DNA from: a virus
IMG/VR virus record: IMGVR_UViG_3300021964_000406
Coordinates: 1 to 27,669 of that record
Strand: one strand, 5' to 3'
DNA length: 27,669 bases
In this document: positions 1-9,000 of the stretch, piece after piece
Layout of the letters: each line of letters begins with the position of its first letter
Numbering within the stretch: the stretch's first letter is position 1
Position numbers and translations under genes: made by a program
The notes under the pieces: generated by a model
The model's database searches: none
Told to the model about the DNA's origin: nothing
Seen by the model: only the letters and a program-made list of their open reading frames with translations

Positions 1-741
1 TTGTAAGATACCACCATTAATAAAGTCACCCGCAAGTCTATCTCCATCTTCTAATAATGTTTCAAAGTTAAGCATATCTAATGAGAATTGATCTTCTACT
101 GAATCAATAGACTCAATACCGGTATCAATAGTTTCAGAGCTATACTCAAATAATTCACAACGTAAGTCGTACGTCTGCAATCTACCATGCTGATAGAAAA
201 TAGATTCATGTTCTACAAATTTTATTTCAAACAGTTTCTCCACCAGAGGAAAGTATATTAGATCTCCTTCTGTTGGTCTGTTTGATGTAATTGAATAGTT
301 GTTAGCTGTGCCTTCTTCTAGTACAATAGATTCTGTATTTGCAGAACCAGAAAGCAATCTTCTTGATGGAACATCGGTAAGAGCATCTTCAGTCAGATAG
401 TTATATCCAACCTCAGTCATAAGTTTTTCTTGTCTTACTTGATCAAATCTTTTACGTGCTACAGTAAATGTAAGTGAGTCTCTTATCTCTAAACCAAACT
501 TAGATAAGAAGTCACCTTCACCTTCAAAACCTTCAACGTTTTTAATATACATTTCTACTTCTGCTGCAGTGTTAAACTGAGACAGAGTATCCTCACCAAA
601 CAGGTGATCATTTTTGATAACAGTTCTTGGAAGATATCTTACATCATGTCCATATATTTTTATTGACTCGATAGTAAGGTCTTCTACTAGATCTTGTTCT
701 CTTGGATAGTTAAAGTTTTTGAAGTATACATTAGTAGCCAT
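1..741 (-). CDS. 14: Neck protein gp14 (T4-like), 3' end cut by the window edge
   Basis: The frame is open from an ATG at 741-739 to the window edge (247 codons, no stop), so this is the N-terminal part of a longer protein. It opens MATNVYFKNFNYPREQDL and later contains IKIYGHDVRYLPRT, FEGEGDFLSKFGLEIRD, TFTVARKRFDQVRQEK, EGDLIYFPLVEKLFEI and HESIFYQHGRLQTYDLRCE. I recognise these blocks from gp14 of marine T4-like phages. In T4, gp14 joins gp13 in the neck complex that completes the DNA-filled head and receives the tail. The start lies one base past the gp13 stop codon, matching the T4 order 13-14 and implying translational coupling. The next genes, 15 and beyond, should lie outside the window. 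The family call comes from remembered motifs, not an alignment. Confidence 0.88.
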   Translation of the reverse strand, partial: MATNVYFKNFNYPREQDLVEDLTIESIKIYGHDVRYLPRTVIKNDHLFGEDTLSQFNTAAEVEMYIKNVEGFEGEGDFLSKFGLEIRDSLTFTVARKRFDQVRQEKLMTEVGYNYLTEDALTDVPSRRLLSGSANTESIVLEEGTANNYSITSNRPTEGDLIYFPLVEKLFEIKFVEHESIFYQHGRLQTYDLRCELFEYSSETIDTGIESIDSVEDQFSLDMLNFETLLEDGDRLAGDFINGGILQ

Positions 742-742
742 A

Positions 743-1486
743 TCATCCTACCATATCCATGACGATACCGCCATAGTTTGTTGTAACCTCCTGTTCCATT
801 CTTAGAACTTCATCGTTAGCTTCATTCCAAATTTGCTGTCCATTAAACTGTAATCCACCTGGAAGCTGCATACCTTCAAACTTTTTGAGATTCTCACCCC
901 ACTGTCTTTTAATAAGTTGGGTTGCATAGTTTCTTAACCACATATCACCATATACGTCGGTATATGTGTCTGGATCAAGTATTCTGTAACACTCAATAAC
1001 AATGAACTGGCCGGCTAGTACATCACTATTCCAATCCATATCTATATGTAATCTGTTTTTATGTCTTTGAAAACGTAAGGGTTTTTTACCAACAAAAATT
1101 TCTTCGAGCTGCTCAACATGACGCATAGCAGTTACGTAAGGAAGATATGTTGTTGAGGTAAAATCAAAGAGATCGTTTAGATGTATTTGATAACGAATAT
1201 TGAATAAATTTGATGAATTAATTGCATCACCAATATCAAATACTCTTACAACACCTATGATAGCATCACTAGTTGTAATGTATTCATTGTTAATATCATC
1301 TTGGGTAACCTGATGTTTAAGATATAATCTTTCAGTTCCATCATAGTGATAGTCCTGATAGAACTTCAATGCATCATCAATTCTATCTTCAACTTGGTCA
1401 TCATCAACATTTACATCTACTACAGGTTCACCCAATCTACGAAGACAGTAGTCTTTTAATTCTTGTCTTGAAGCTGGATTGGCCAT
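743..1486 (-). CDS. 13: Neck protein gp13 (T4-like head completion)
   Basis: The 247-aa product begins MANPASRQELKDYCLRRLG and has VDVNVDDDQVEDRIDDALKF, KHQVTQDDI, RFQRHKNRLHIDMDW and LIKRQWGENLKKFEGMQLPG near the C terminus. These are hallmark segments of the gp13 neck protein in marine T4-like phages. Its length fits the marine branch and is shorter than T4's own gp13 (about 309 aa). It works with gp14 to seal the packaged head and form the head-tail junction. A good Shine-Dalgarno (TTAGGAG) lies 7-8 bases before the ATG. The leader holds an inverted repeat that partly overlaps this site and a weak late-promoter match (described separately), so expression may switch between read-through from the fibre genes and local initiation. 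The stop is one base from the gp14 start. Confidence 0.9.
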   Translation of the reverse strand: MANPASRQELKDYCLRRLGEPVVDVNVDDDQVEDRIDDALKFYQDYHYDGTERLYLKHQVTQDDINNEYITTSDAIIGVVRVFDIGDAINSSNLFNIRYQIHLNDLFDFTSTTYLPYVTAMRHVEQLEEIFVGKKPLRFQRHKNRLHIDMDWNSDVLAGQFIVIECYRILDPDTYTDVYGDMWLRNYATQLIKRQWGENLKKFEGMQLPGGLQFNGQQIWNEANDEVLRMEQEVTTNYGGIVMDMVG

Positions 1487-1495
1487 GAGAAACTC

Positions 1496-1527
1496 CTAAG
1501 GTTTTGCCTATATTTAGCTTTCCTTAG
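1496..1527 (-). promoter_or_regulatory. Inverted repeat overlapping the gp13 ribosome-binding site
   Basis: In the transcript, CTAAGG (1527-1522) can pair with CCTTAG (1501-1496), leaving a 20-base loop. The second arm overlaps the first bases of the AGGAG ribosome site of gp13. Only transcripts reading through from the fibre gene contain both arms. A transcript started at the weak late-promoter match inside the loop would lack the first arm. The repeat is exact, but the stem is short and the regulatory role is inferred. Confidence 0.35.
1511..1518 (-). promoter_or_regulatory. Weak late-promoter match upstream of gp13
   Basis: The minus strand reads GCTAAATA, one mismatch from the T4 gp55-type late motif NATAAATA. 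It lies in the 44-bp gap between the 1294-aa gene and gp13. If used, initiation about six bases downstream (near 1505) would give a short leader that still contains the TTAGGAG ribosome site. The mismatch at the second position keeps confidence low. Confidence 0.3.
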
Positions 1528-1530
1528 TCG

Positions 1531-4500
1531 TCATCTTGCATTTGCATATTTGAATGGTTGTTCTGCCATAGCCCAGAATATATGTCTTGCTGCATAGTTT
1601 TGAGCATACTGATCTCTAAACTTGATACCATTAGATACAAAATCTAAATTTCGAGTTGATACATTAACAGATTCAGCACCGCTACTTGCCGCGGCCAAAT
1701 AACTATTCATTACATTGGTAGGATATCTTGTAGTATCATATATATTCCATTCAATATTAGTAGTAGTTGCGTCTGCTATCATTAACCATGCCGGTTTAAA
1801 TCCTAGGTGTACATAGGTCCCATCCGCGGATGCATTTCCGGTATAAAATCCAAATTTAGAAAATCCTGGTACTGATTTGAATGCATATAACATTTTGGTT
1901 TGTCCACTGGCAGAAGTATCAGCATGAGCACCCATGTAACCACCAAATGCAAAAGCACTAGCTGTAGGGGCTGTATCATTGAGATGATTTATACCAGGAT
2001 TAAATTCTGCGACACCTGTATCAAGATTCATAATATGTGTACCTGCAGCTGCATTAGCTAATCCAGTGTGCCAAACAAACCAGTTTACATTATGGCCACG
2101 ATCTGTAGCTATAATCATATCAGGTGTCTGACCTAATCCATGATCAATAGTACCAGTTCCAGCTGATGCAGTATAGGTAACAATACTTAAACCAACTCTT
2201 TTGTCAACAAGTCTTTTAGCATCTGTAAAACCTGAGCCAGAAATAGCTGAGTTAGCTTCTTCAACAACATCGTCATGCATACACCAATTCCAGGCAACAT
2301 AAGATTCACCTGCAGTATTGACTTGTACATCATTCCCAATCTGGAAACCACCAGGTAAAAACTTTTGTAGAGTATTTACTTCGGTTGTCTCTGCAGCATT
2401 AAGATCTGGATGAGCTACTTTTGTTGGACCTCTTAATTGATCAAACAACATATGTGAATCTGTTGAATCTCTGTTCTTGATCCATGTGATTACAGGAGTT
2501 TTTCTTCTTGCTATACCTTTAGTACCTTTAGCTGGAAAGTTATCTGTATTTAATGCTTTGTATCCAGCTGGCGGTGTATACTTAAATTCTGCACCTAAGC
2601 CATCAGTATTTGCACTAGCTGCAATTTGTCCAGCAAACGAACTATCCTGGCCAAAGTTATATCTATTGCCTCTTGTAGTTGCACCAACATATCTAACAAA
2701 CATCTTTTGACCTTGAGTTTCAAAGCCGTGTGTATTGCCTTCTTGTGATCCATTACGATAGAAAGAAACTTCTTTGTCATCCATATTAACTGCTACACCA
2801 AAAATAGTACCAGCTGTATGAGCAGTCAAACTAGATTGTAAAGTTGTTGCTGTTGAACCAGATGATCCAAGAATAGAACCAGAACCAGCATAACCAATAC
2901 GAGGAGTATCGGCCTGTGGATATGGAGATGTACCTGAAACTACTGTATCTTCACCTTGAATTAGAATCTGTGAATCTTCAACATTACCACCACCAGGTGT
3001 TTCAATATACACTTCATAATAATACTTGCCAACATCTGGTATAGGCATAGAACCAAACACTGCTTGGTAATCTGAACCTGCTGATGCTTTCAAGTTACCT
3101 TCTGACATAGTAACAGTGCCTTTACGGCCACCAAGTGTCATAAAGTTTCTGGTTGGTGTGTCAATAACTGTATTAGCAGTTGCAAGATTAACTGGAGTAA
3201 AGTGGTTATTGTTTGCTGAACTATCACCTATACCGCCAAGACCTGGACGAAGATCTGGGTTTTCAAACTCTAAATGGAATCCATTCTGCCCATGATTGCC
3301 AGTAAATGTTTTTGGAATCCATGTTTCTGTTGAAGGATCTGTTTGGCCAAAGGATGTTGGATCTAGTGCTTGCCCGTCCACGAAGTGAACGTCTGCCATA
3401 TAGCCGTCTAGCTGAAGTCCCGCGGGATTAATTCTATACCCAATGTAATGTGCTATATTCGTGTTAAATTTACTATCTAAATTTGAGCCTGGATTAGATG
3501 ATGAGTCAAATTCTGTTACCCGTTCACCGTCAACGTAAATACGCATACGGTCTGCTGCTGTTCCATTTGCAGTATCCCAAACACAAACAATATGATACCA
3601 AACACTAGTATCTCTTAACTTCTTAGTAGTTACTTTGTAATGATTATTTGAGCCATCATTATGTTCAAAATAAACCCTGTCAGTACTAAACACAATTTGA
3701 ACTGAGTTATAATTTGCTGAAAATAATGTACCGTCTACTAGGTTACCACGTTTTACCCATGAGCTCCATGTCCACGCTTTAGTGTTGCCACTAGAGCCAG
3801 GAGTTCTAGTTAAGTGAGGAGTATCACCATCCTCAAATCTAATTGCATTGTTGACTGTCTTAACTTCATTCAACGGCAAGAACTGACCAACTCTTTGGCC
3901 ACCTCCATCACCTTCATATAGTGTTGTATAGAAGAATGAGTTTTCAATTGACTCGTTTCGAGGTGTATTTACTGGTTCTGGTAGATTACTTACTTTGAGT
4001 GCTTTGAAACCCGTTGGAGGCTGATATTTGAAATCTCCTCCTGCAGATTGTGAATATCCATTGGCACCTGTTACATTACCACCAAACGTAGCATCTTGTC
4101 CAAAGTTAACTGTATAAGTTTCATTGTAAGAACCGCCCCTTGTTAGAGATGGTACAACGGGTGATAATGCAGCACTAAGCGTTGAAGAAACATCTAACCC
4201 ACCTGTTCCTGCACCAGGATCTGCACTATTAAAGTACGTTCCATTTTTAGCGTAATAAAATCTTTCATTATCAACATCTAACAAAATTGAATATATATCG
4301 CCATTAGTTGCAACATTTGTTCCAGTCGACCCATATCCACCCGATTGGCCACTGTTATCTAATAAAACCTGTTCATTATATGTGCTAAAATATATTCCTT
4401 TAGAACTTGAGGATTCATCAACACCCAAACTTGTATCTGTACCCCATCCCATGTAAGTACCGCCGCCAGAAGCATATGAGTCAACACGAACTTCATAATA

Positions 4501-5415
4501 CCATTTTCCACTTAAAGGTAGATCCAGTGTACCATGCGTTGCTCGATTATTTGTACTGGTAGCTAATTTTAAATTACCCTCAGAGTGAGTGCCAATAGTG
4601 CTGTAAGCAATCGAATTTAGTGTACAGAAGTTGTTTGTAGGACTGTCAACAATTTGATCAGATGCTGTTAATCCTGAAGTAGCAAATGTTGCAAATGTAT
4701 TACCCGTTGCAATATTCTTACCTAAGTCGGATGAGTCAGCAAAATCTAAATGGAATCCATTAGTGCCATAAGTAACACCAGTAACTTGTTTTGGAATCCA
4801 AATACCGTTTTTATTCTCACCAAAATATTCTGGACCGTAAAGAGTTCCATCTATTACATGCATTTCTGCAAGATACCCGTCCCAATAGTGCGATGCATCA
4901 TCGACATTTCTGCCGACCATTGTTGTTTGGCCTGTTTTCAAAACATTTAAAACTTGATCTTCTGGGGTAAATGATGGTGCTTCGTTTGTTAATTCTTGAC
5001 CATTCAACCAAACCCGATTTCTAGCTGATGCTACAGCGTTTGTTGAATCGCCTTGATATACTATGTGATACCAAGCTGCTGTGTCACGAAACAATCCCTC
5101 ACTGCGAAAACCTACATAACCAGTGTCAAAACAGTTGGCTTGCAGTTTATCAGATTGCAAACGTATTTCACCAGCACCCCCGTTTCTAGAGTGTAAAATA
5201 ACTGCTCTGCCAGAAGTTGATTTCAAATTGCCTAGCTTAAACCAAACACTGACTGTTATCAGTTTATTGTTTGTCTGAGTTGTTGAGTAGGCTTTGCTAA
5301 GATACGCACCGTCACCATCCTCAAAACGCAAGGACTGATCGATTGTCTTATTATAGAAAGTCGCGCCAATAGCTTGTGGAGAACCTTGCCTTAGTGTATC
5401 ACTACCAAAACCCAT
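1531..5415 (-). CDS. Giant tail/receptor-binding protein with tandem LamG-SPRY modules (copy B)
   Basis: The 1294-aa protein has a visible repeat architecture. A concanavalin/LamG-like domain spans about residues 28-195 (SVWFKLG, AWYHIVYQ, RVWLNGQ, YWDGYLAEMHVIDG). A SPRY-like domain spans about 270-475 (GKWYYEVRV, GDIYSILLDVDN, FYYAKNG). A linker at about 482-525 contains GDGGGQRVGQFLPLNEVKTV. A second LamG (about 527-690) and second SPRY-like domain (about 765-955) follow. The C-terminal region (about 960-1294) starts GIARRKTPVITWIKNRDSTD and ends HIFWAMAEQPFKYANAR, a tail type I know from marine phages. LamG and SPRY folds commonly bind glycans or proteins, so a host-recognition role is likely but inferred. 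It is a paralogue of the 1279-aa gene at 6063-9902. The ribosome site TAAGGAG overlaps the stop codon of the preceding 199-aa adaptor, 7 bases before the ATG, so the two are probably translated together. Confidence 0.82.
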   Translation of the reverse strand: MGFGSDTLRQGSPQAIGATFYNKTIDQSLRFEDGDGAYLSKAYSTTQTNNKLITVSVWFKLGNLKSTSGRAVILHSRNGGAGEIRLQSDKLQANCFDTGYVGFRSEGLFRDTAAWYHIVYQGDSTNAVASARNRVWLNGQELTNEAPSFTPEDQVLNVLKTGQTTMVGRNVDDASHYWDGYLAEMHVIDGTLYGPEYFGENKNGIWIPKQVTGVTYGTNGFHLDFADSSDLGKNIATGNTFATFATSGLTASDQIVDSPTNNFCTLNSIAYSTIGTHSEGNLKLATSTNNRATHGTLDLPLSGKWYYEVRVDSYASGGGTYMGWGTDTSLGVDESSSSKGIYFSTYNEQVLLDNSGQSGGYGSTGTNVATNGDIYSILLDVDNERFYYAKNGTYFNSADPGAGTGGLDVSSTLSAALSPVVPSLTRGGSYNETYTVNFGQDATFGGNVTGANGYSQSAGGDFKYQPPTGFKALKVSNLPEPVNTPRNESIENSFFYTTLYEGDGGGQRVGQFLPLNEVKTVNNAIRFEDGDTPHLTRTPGSSGNTKAWTWSSWVKRGNLVDGTLFSANYNSVQIVFSTDRVYFEHNDGSNNHYKVTTKKLRDTSVWYHIVCVWDTANGTAADRMRIYVDGERVTEFDSSSNPGSNLDSKFNTNIAHYIGYRINPAGLQLDGYMADVHFVDGQALDPTSFGQTDPSTETWIPKTFTGNHGQNGFHLEFENPDLRPGLGGIGDSSANNNHFTPVNLATANTVIDTPTRNFMTLGGRKGTVTMSEGNLKASAGSDYQAVFGSMPIPDVGKYYYEVYIETPGGGNVEDSQILIQGEDTVVSGTSPYPQADTPRIGYAGSGSILGSSGSTATTLQSSLTAHTAGTIFGVAVNMDDKEVSFYRNGSQEGNTHGFETQGQKMFVRYVGATTRGNRYNFGQDSSFAGQIAASANTDGLGAEFKYTPPAGYKALNTDNFPAKGTKGIARRKTPVITWIKNRDSTDSHMLFDQLRGPTKVAHPDLNAAETTEVNTLQKFLPGGFQIGNDVQVNTAGESYVAWNWCMHDDVVEEANSAISGSGFTDAKRLVDKRVGLSIVTYTASAGTGTIDHGLGQTPDMIIATDRGHNVNWFVWHTGLANAAAGTHIMNLDTGVAEFNPGINHLNDTAPTASAFAFGGYMGAHADTSASGQTKMLYAFKSVPGFSKFGFYTGNASADGTYVHLGFKPAWLMIADATTTNIEWNIYDTTRYPTNVMNSYLAAASSGAESVNVSTRNLDFVSNGIKFRDQYAQNYAARHIFWAMAEQPFKYANAR
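3335..3363. repeat. 29-bp exact direct repeat, copy 1 (partner at 7837-7865)
   Basis: Twenty-nine identical bases recur 4502 bp away in the same orientation, inside the second LamG domain of each giant gene (encoding DPTSFGQTDPS). A further near-identical stretch (CCAGTAAATG TTTTTGGAATCCAT) lies just to its left in both copies. It marks the paralogy of the two genes and could serve as a recombination site. Confidence 0.85.
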
Positions 5416-5421
5416 TTATCT

Positions 5422-5459
5422 ACTCCTTATGTACCAAGGAGATCTAATGTCACCGAGGC
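5422..5459. repeat. 38-bp direct repeat with one mismatch, copy 1 (partner at 9908-9945)
   Basis: The repeat covers the 3' end of the adaptor gene (encoding VTLDLLGT and the stop) and the ribosome site of the following giant gene. Thirty-seven of 38 bases match the copy 4486 bp away. It lies at the junction inside each adaptor-giant pair. Confidence 0.9.
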
Positions 5460-6026
5460 TTGGATTGTATTACTACTAAAAACAACAAAGTCAATTCTAT
5501 CTTGTGCATTTGCTGAAGTAGATAAGGATGGAGCAGAGCCTGAAGGGAATCTCCAATATTGACCAAATGTAACTGTTCTGTTTCCAGTTGAATCTTGTTT
5601 GAGGAAGATAGATCCACTCTGAACATTACTTACTGTTGAATTACCAATACTTAAAGGATTAGTAATAACAATATTATTACCCACAGTTATATCAAAGAAG
5701 TTACCATTAGCTAAATTTAGTGTAATATTTGAATTACCAGCGCCAAGTCCTACAGTGCCAAGACCTACTCTTTCAAAAGTAATTGACCTTTCCCATCTTG
5801 TGGAAGTATTTGTATCTACACTACCTCCTCCAAGACCAGAAAGACCAACAACATTGGCACCGGTAAAGTTTACATGAGTAGTATTTGCAAAGACAATATT
5901 AGCACCAATAAATCTTGTCTTAGTACCACCAAAAAAAGTATTGGAGCCAAGAAAAGATGAGTTTGCAGTAAAGTGAAATTCCTGCGTTTGATTTAGTGAT
6001 GAATTTGCTACTCTTGATAATGCCAT
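5427..6026 (-). CDS. Fibre adaptor protein preceding LamG giant copy B
   Basis: The 199-aa product has an N-terminal half rich in short Asn/Thr/Phe repeats (TANSSFLGSNTFFGG, IVFANTTHVNFTGANVVG) typical of beta-structured phage fibres. Its compact C-terminal domain contains GSIFLKQDSTGNRTVTFGQY, RFPSGSAPSLS and ASVTLDLLGT. The C-terminal domain is almost the same as that of the 233-aa adaptor at 9913-10614. The middle segment is instead shared with the 216-aa adaptor at 18555-19205, so the gene is mosaic. It lies immediately before the 1294-aa LamG/SPRY gene, with the stop codon inside that gene's ribosome site. I infer that it links or seats that protein on the tail. A late-promoter match (GATAAATA) lies in the 36-bp gap upstream. 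No enzymatic motif is visible. Confidence 0.75.
   Translation of the reverse strand: MALSRVANSSLNQTQEFHFTANSSFLGSNTFFGGTKTRFIGANIVFANTTHVNFTGANVVGLSGLGGGSVDTNTSTRWERSITFERVGLGTVGLGAGNSNITLNLANGNFFDITVGNNIVITNPLSIGNSTVSNVQSGSIFLKQDSTGNRTVTFGQYWRFPSGSAPSLSTSANAQDRIDFVVFSSNTIQASVTLDLLGT
5545..5573. repeat. 29-bp exact direct repeat in adaptor C-terminal domain, copy 1 (partner at 10031-10059)
   Basis: The bases encoding VTFGQYWRFP are identical in the two adaptor genes, 4486 bp apart. The spacing equals that of the 38-bp repeat at 5422-5459/9908-9945, so the whole C-terminal coding segment is collinear between copies. Confidence 0.85.
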
Positions 6027-6049
6027 ATCATTTTCCCGATGTTATGATT

Positions 6050-6057
6050 TATTTATC
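6050..6057 (-). promoter_or_regulatory. Candidate T4-type late promoter before the 199-aa adaptor
   Basis: The minus strand reads GATAAATA in the 36-bp gap between the two duplicated units, about 24 bases before the ATG at 6026. It matches the phage late consensus NATAAATA. Initiation would fall near 6044, leaving a short leader with a GGGA ribosome site. Confidence 0.6.
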
Positions 6058-6062
6058 TTTTG

Positions 6063-9000
6063 TCATCTTGCATTTGAATATTTGAATGGGGATTCTGCCA
6101 TTGCCCAGAATATATGTCTTTGATTACTACCATTTGTTTCACCATAAGTACCATTACGAATTTTAAAACCGTTACTTAAAAAATCTACATGAAGAAGATT
6201 TGATGTGTATGTAGCATTATTAAGACTTGCAAATAATGGAAATTGCATTTGATTATAAGAGTCTCTCTTATTATCATATATTAACCAATTTGTAGCTCCA
6301 TTTGCAGTATTCTTTAAAAATAAAAATCCCGGTTTGAACCCGCAAAATGCAAATGGACCATCTGCGTTATTATTTCCAATATAAGATCCTATTTTTGAAT
6401 AACCTGGCACACTATGAAAACAATAATACACAAAATCATTACCTATGGTATTGTAAGTTGATCCATTTACAGATATTACTGTACTTGATGGTGGTGTATC
6501 TTGAAAATAACTATTTGGTCCATTGTCAAATTTAGCACCAGCCGTGTTTAAATTTAAAAACGACCTTCCGTCTGTACCGCCATCAAATTTATGATATACT
6601 ATCCAGTTAGATACTGTTTCTAAAGATGCCACCATTATCATTTCTGGTGCTTGACTCAATCCATGACCCACTGTACCATTTGCGCCTGTGCCAGTAAATT
6701 TTACTATACTGAAACCAAGTCTTCTGTCTGCTAATCCAGTAGCTGTAATAGATCCAGCTGGTGACATTGTTTGTGGCCCGGCATTGACTATTTCATCATG
6801 CATACACCAATTCCATGCAACATATGACTCACCTGTTGTATTAACCTGAACGTCATTACCAATTTGGAAACCACCAGGTATGAATTTCTGTAATGTATTT
6901 ACTTCGGTTGTTTCTACTTGATGTGTGTCTGGATCTGAATGTATTACTTTTGTTACTCCACGTACTTGATCAAACAACATATGTGAATCAGTAGAGTCTC
7001 TGTTTTTGATCCATGTAAACACTGGAGTTTTTCTTCTTGCTATACCTTTAGTACCCTTGGCTGGAAGATTATCAACATTGAGTGCTTTGTATCCAGATGG
7101 TGGAGTGTATTTGAATTCAGCACCCAGTCCGTCTGTATTAGCAGCAGGAGATAAATTTCCAGCAAACGATGAATCTTGACCAAAATTATAAGTATGTGCA
7201 CCATTTTGATAAACTAAGCTATATGAAGAAAATTCACCACTTAATCCAGTCCAAACAGGATTACCAGAATTCTCTGCTGTACCATTTTTATACATGTACA
7301 GATCACCATTATCCATATCTAATGCAACACCAATAATATCTCCTGCTGTCCATGTACCTACTAAACCACTATAATTAGTACCATTGTTTCGGAAAATTGA
7401 ACCAGCTGTTACCCAACCATACATATCAGCTGAGTTATAAAGTGCATAGTTATCACTAGGAAGATTGTTTGGATGTTTTGCTATACCAACAATATTTGAA
7501 CCAGCCTGAGCTCTAATATAAACTTCCCAATACCATTTTCCATTTCTCACTTTTTGTGTGCTTACCATTCCAGGATTAGTGCTTGTCTGTGTTGAGTAAA
7601 CATCCAAGTTACCTTCAGAAAAGACTTGTGATTGAGAGTTTATATAATTAGGATCTTTTGTTGCAAAGTTTCTGGTTGGAGTATCAATAACTGTATTTGC
7701 AGTTGTAAGATTAACTGGAGTAAACGAATTAGTGTTAGCAGAATCAGCACCAACTTCATTATTCAAGAACTCTAAATGGAAACCATTTTGACCATGGTTA
7801 CCAGTAAATGTTTTTGGAATCCATTGCTCTGTGGATGGATCTGTTTGGCCAAAGGATGTTGGATCCAACGCTTGCCCATCTACAAAGTGAACGTCAGCCA
7901 TATAACCATCCCAGTATGAAGCATAGCGCTGAGCTCCAATCTTATGAATTACGTTACTGTTAAATTTATACTCATCATCTAAATCTGGATTGGTTCTAGA
8001 TGAAAAAGATGTTTCTTCAGTTCCATTAACATAAATTCTAAGTCTTTGATCTGCAGTAGGATTTGATGTGTCCATACTACAAACAACATGGTACCAAACT
8101 GATGAGTCTTTTAATTTTCTATTGGTAATTAACAGAGCATTACCTCCACCACCATTCTCAGCAATAAATTCTATATTACCATCTGTACCTAATCTTATTA
8201 CACTATCTGGTGTAGATGTATCAGCATTGAAAAGTGGAGGATAGTTCGTAGCTGCTGGATTAACCTTAATCCAAGCTGAAAATGTAAATGTTTTTCTATT
8301 ACTAGCAGAAGGCGTTCTATACATATAAGCACTATCATCATCATTAAATCTAACAGAGTTGTTAACAGTCTTTACTTCATTCAACGGCAGGAACTGACCA
8401 ACTCGTTGGCCACCACCATTGCCTTCATACAATACTGTATAGAAGTATGAATTCTCAATTGAATCATTTCGAGGTGTATTTACCGGTTCAGCTAAATTAA
8501 ATGCTTTTACTTCTTTATAAGAATCATCACCATGACTCCAAAGACTTCTCTCAACTCTAATCTTGTGGCCCCCAGATACATTAATACCATTACCACTGAA
8601 GATAGTCCAATCTGTTCCAGTAAGTCCAGAGTCATAAAAACCAGTACCTGCATCTGGATCACCTGAATTAAACCATGTACCATTACGACCAATATAAAAC
8701 TTACCAGCCTTGATTAAATACATCCAAACATCATTAGCTGCACCAGCCACACCTAAAGTAGCTGTTTCAACACCATCAAGATAATACCAGAATTGATTAC
8801 TACCGCCAGCACCTCTTCGGTAAACACCCCACCAACCGGATCGGTCTGAGTCACCAGGAATACCACCATATTGGTTTATTGAATCTGTAAAATTCATCAT
8901 ACCATGAGTACAACCAGCACCCGGAGTACCTGTATGGGTTACTTCAAAATAATATCCATTTTCATCTTCTGCATCAAATGTTACTGTTCCTGCATATCCT

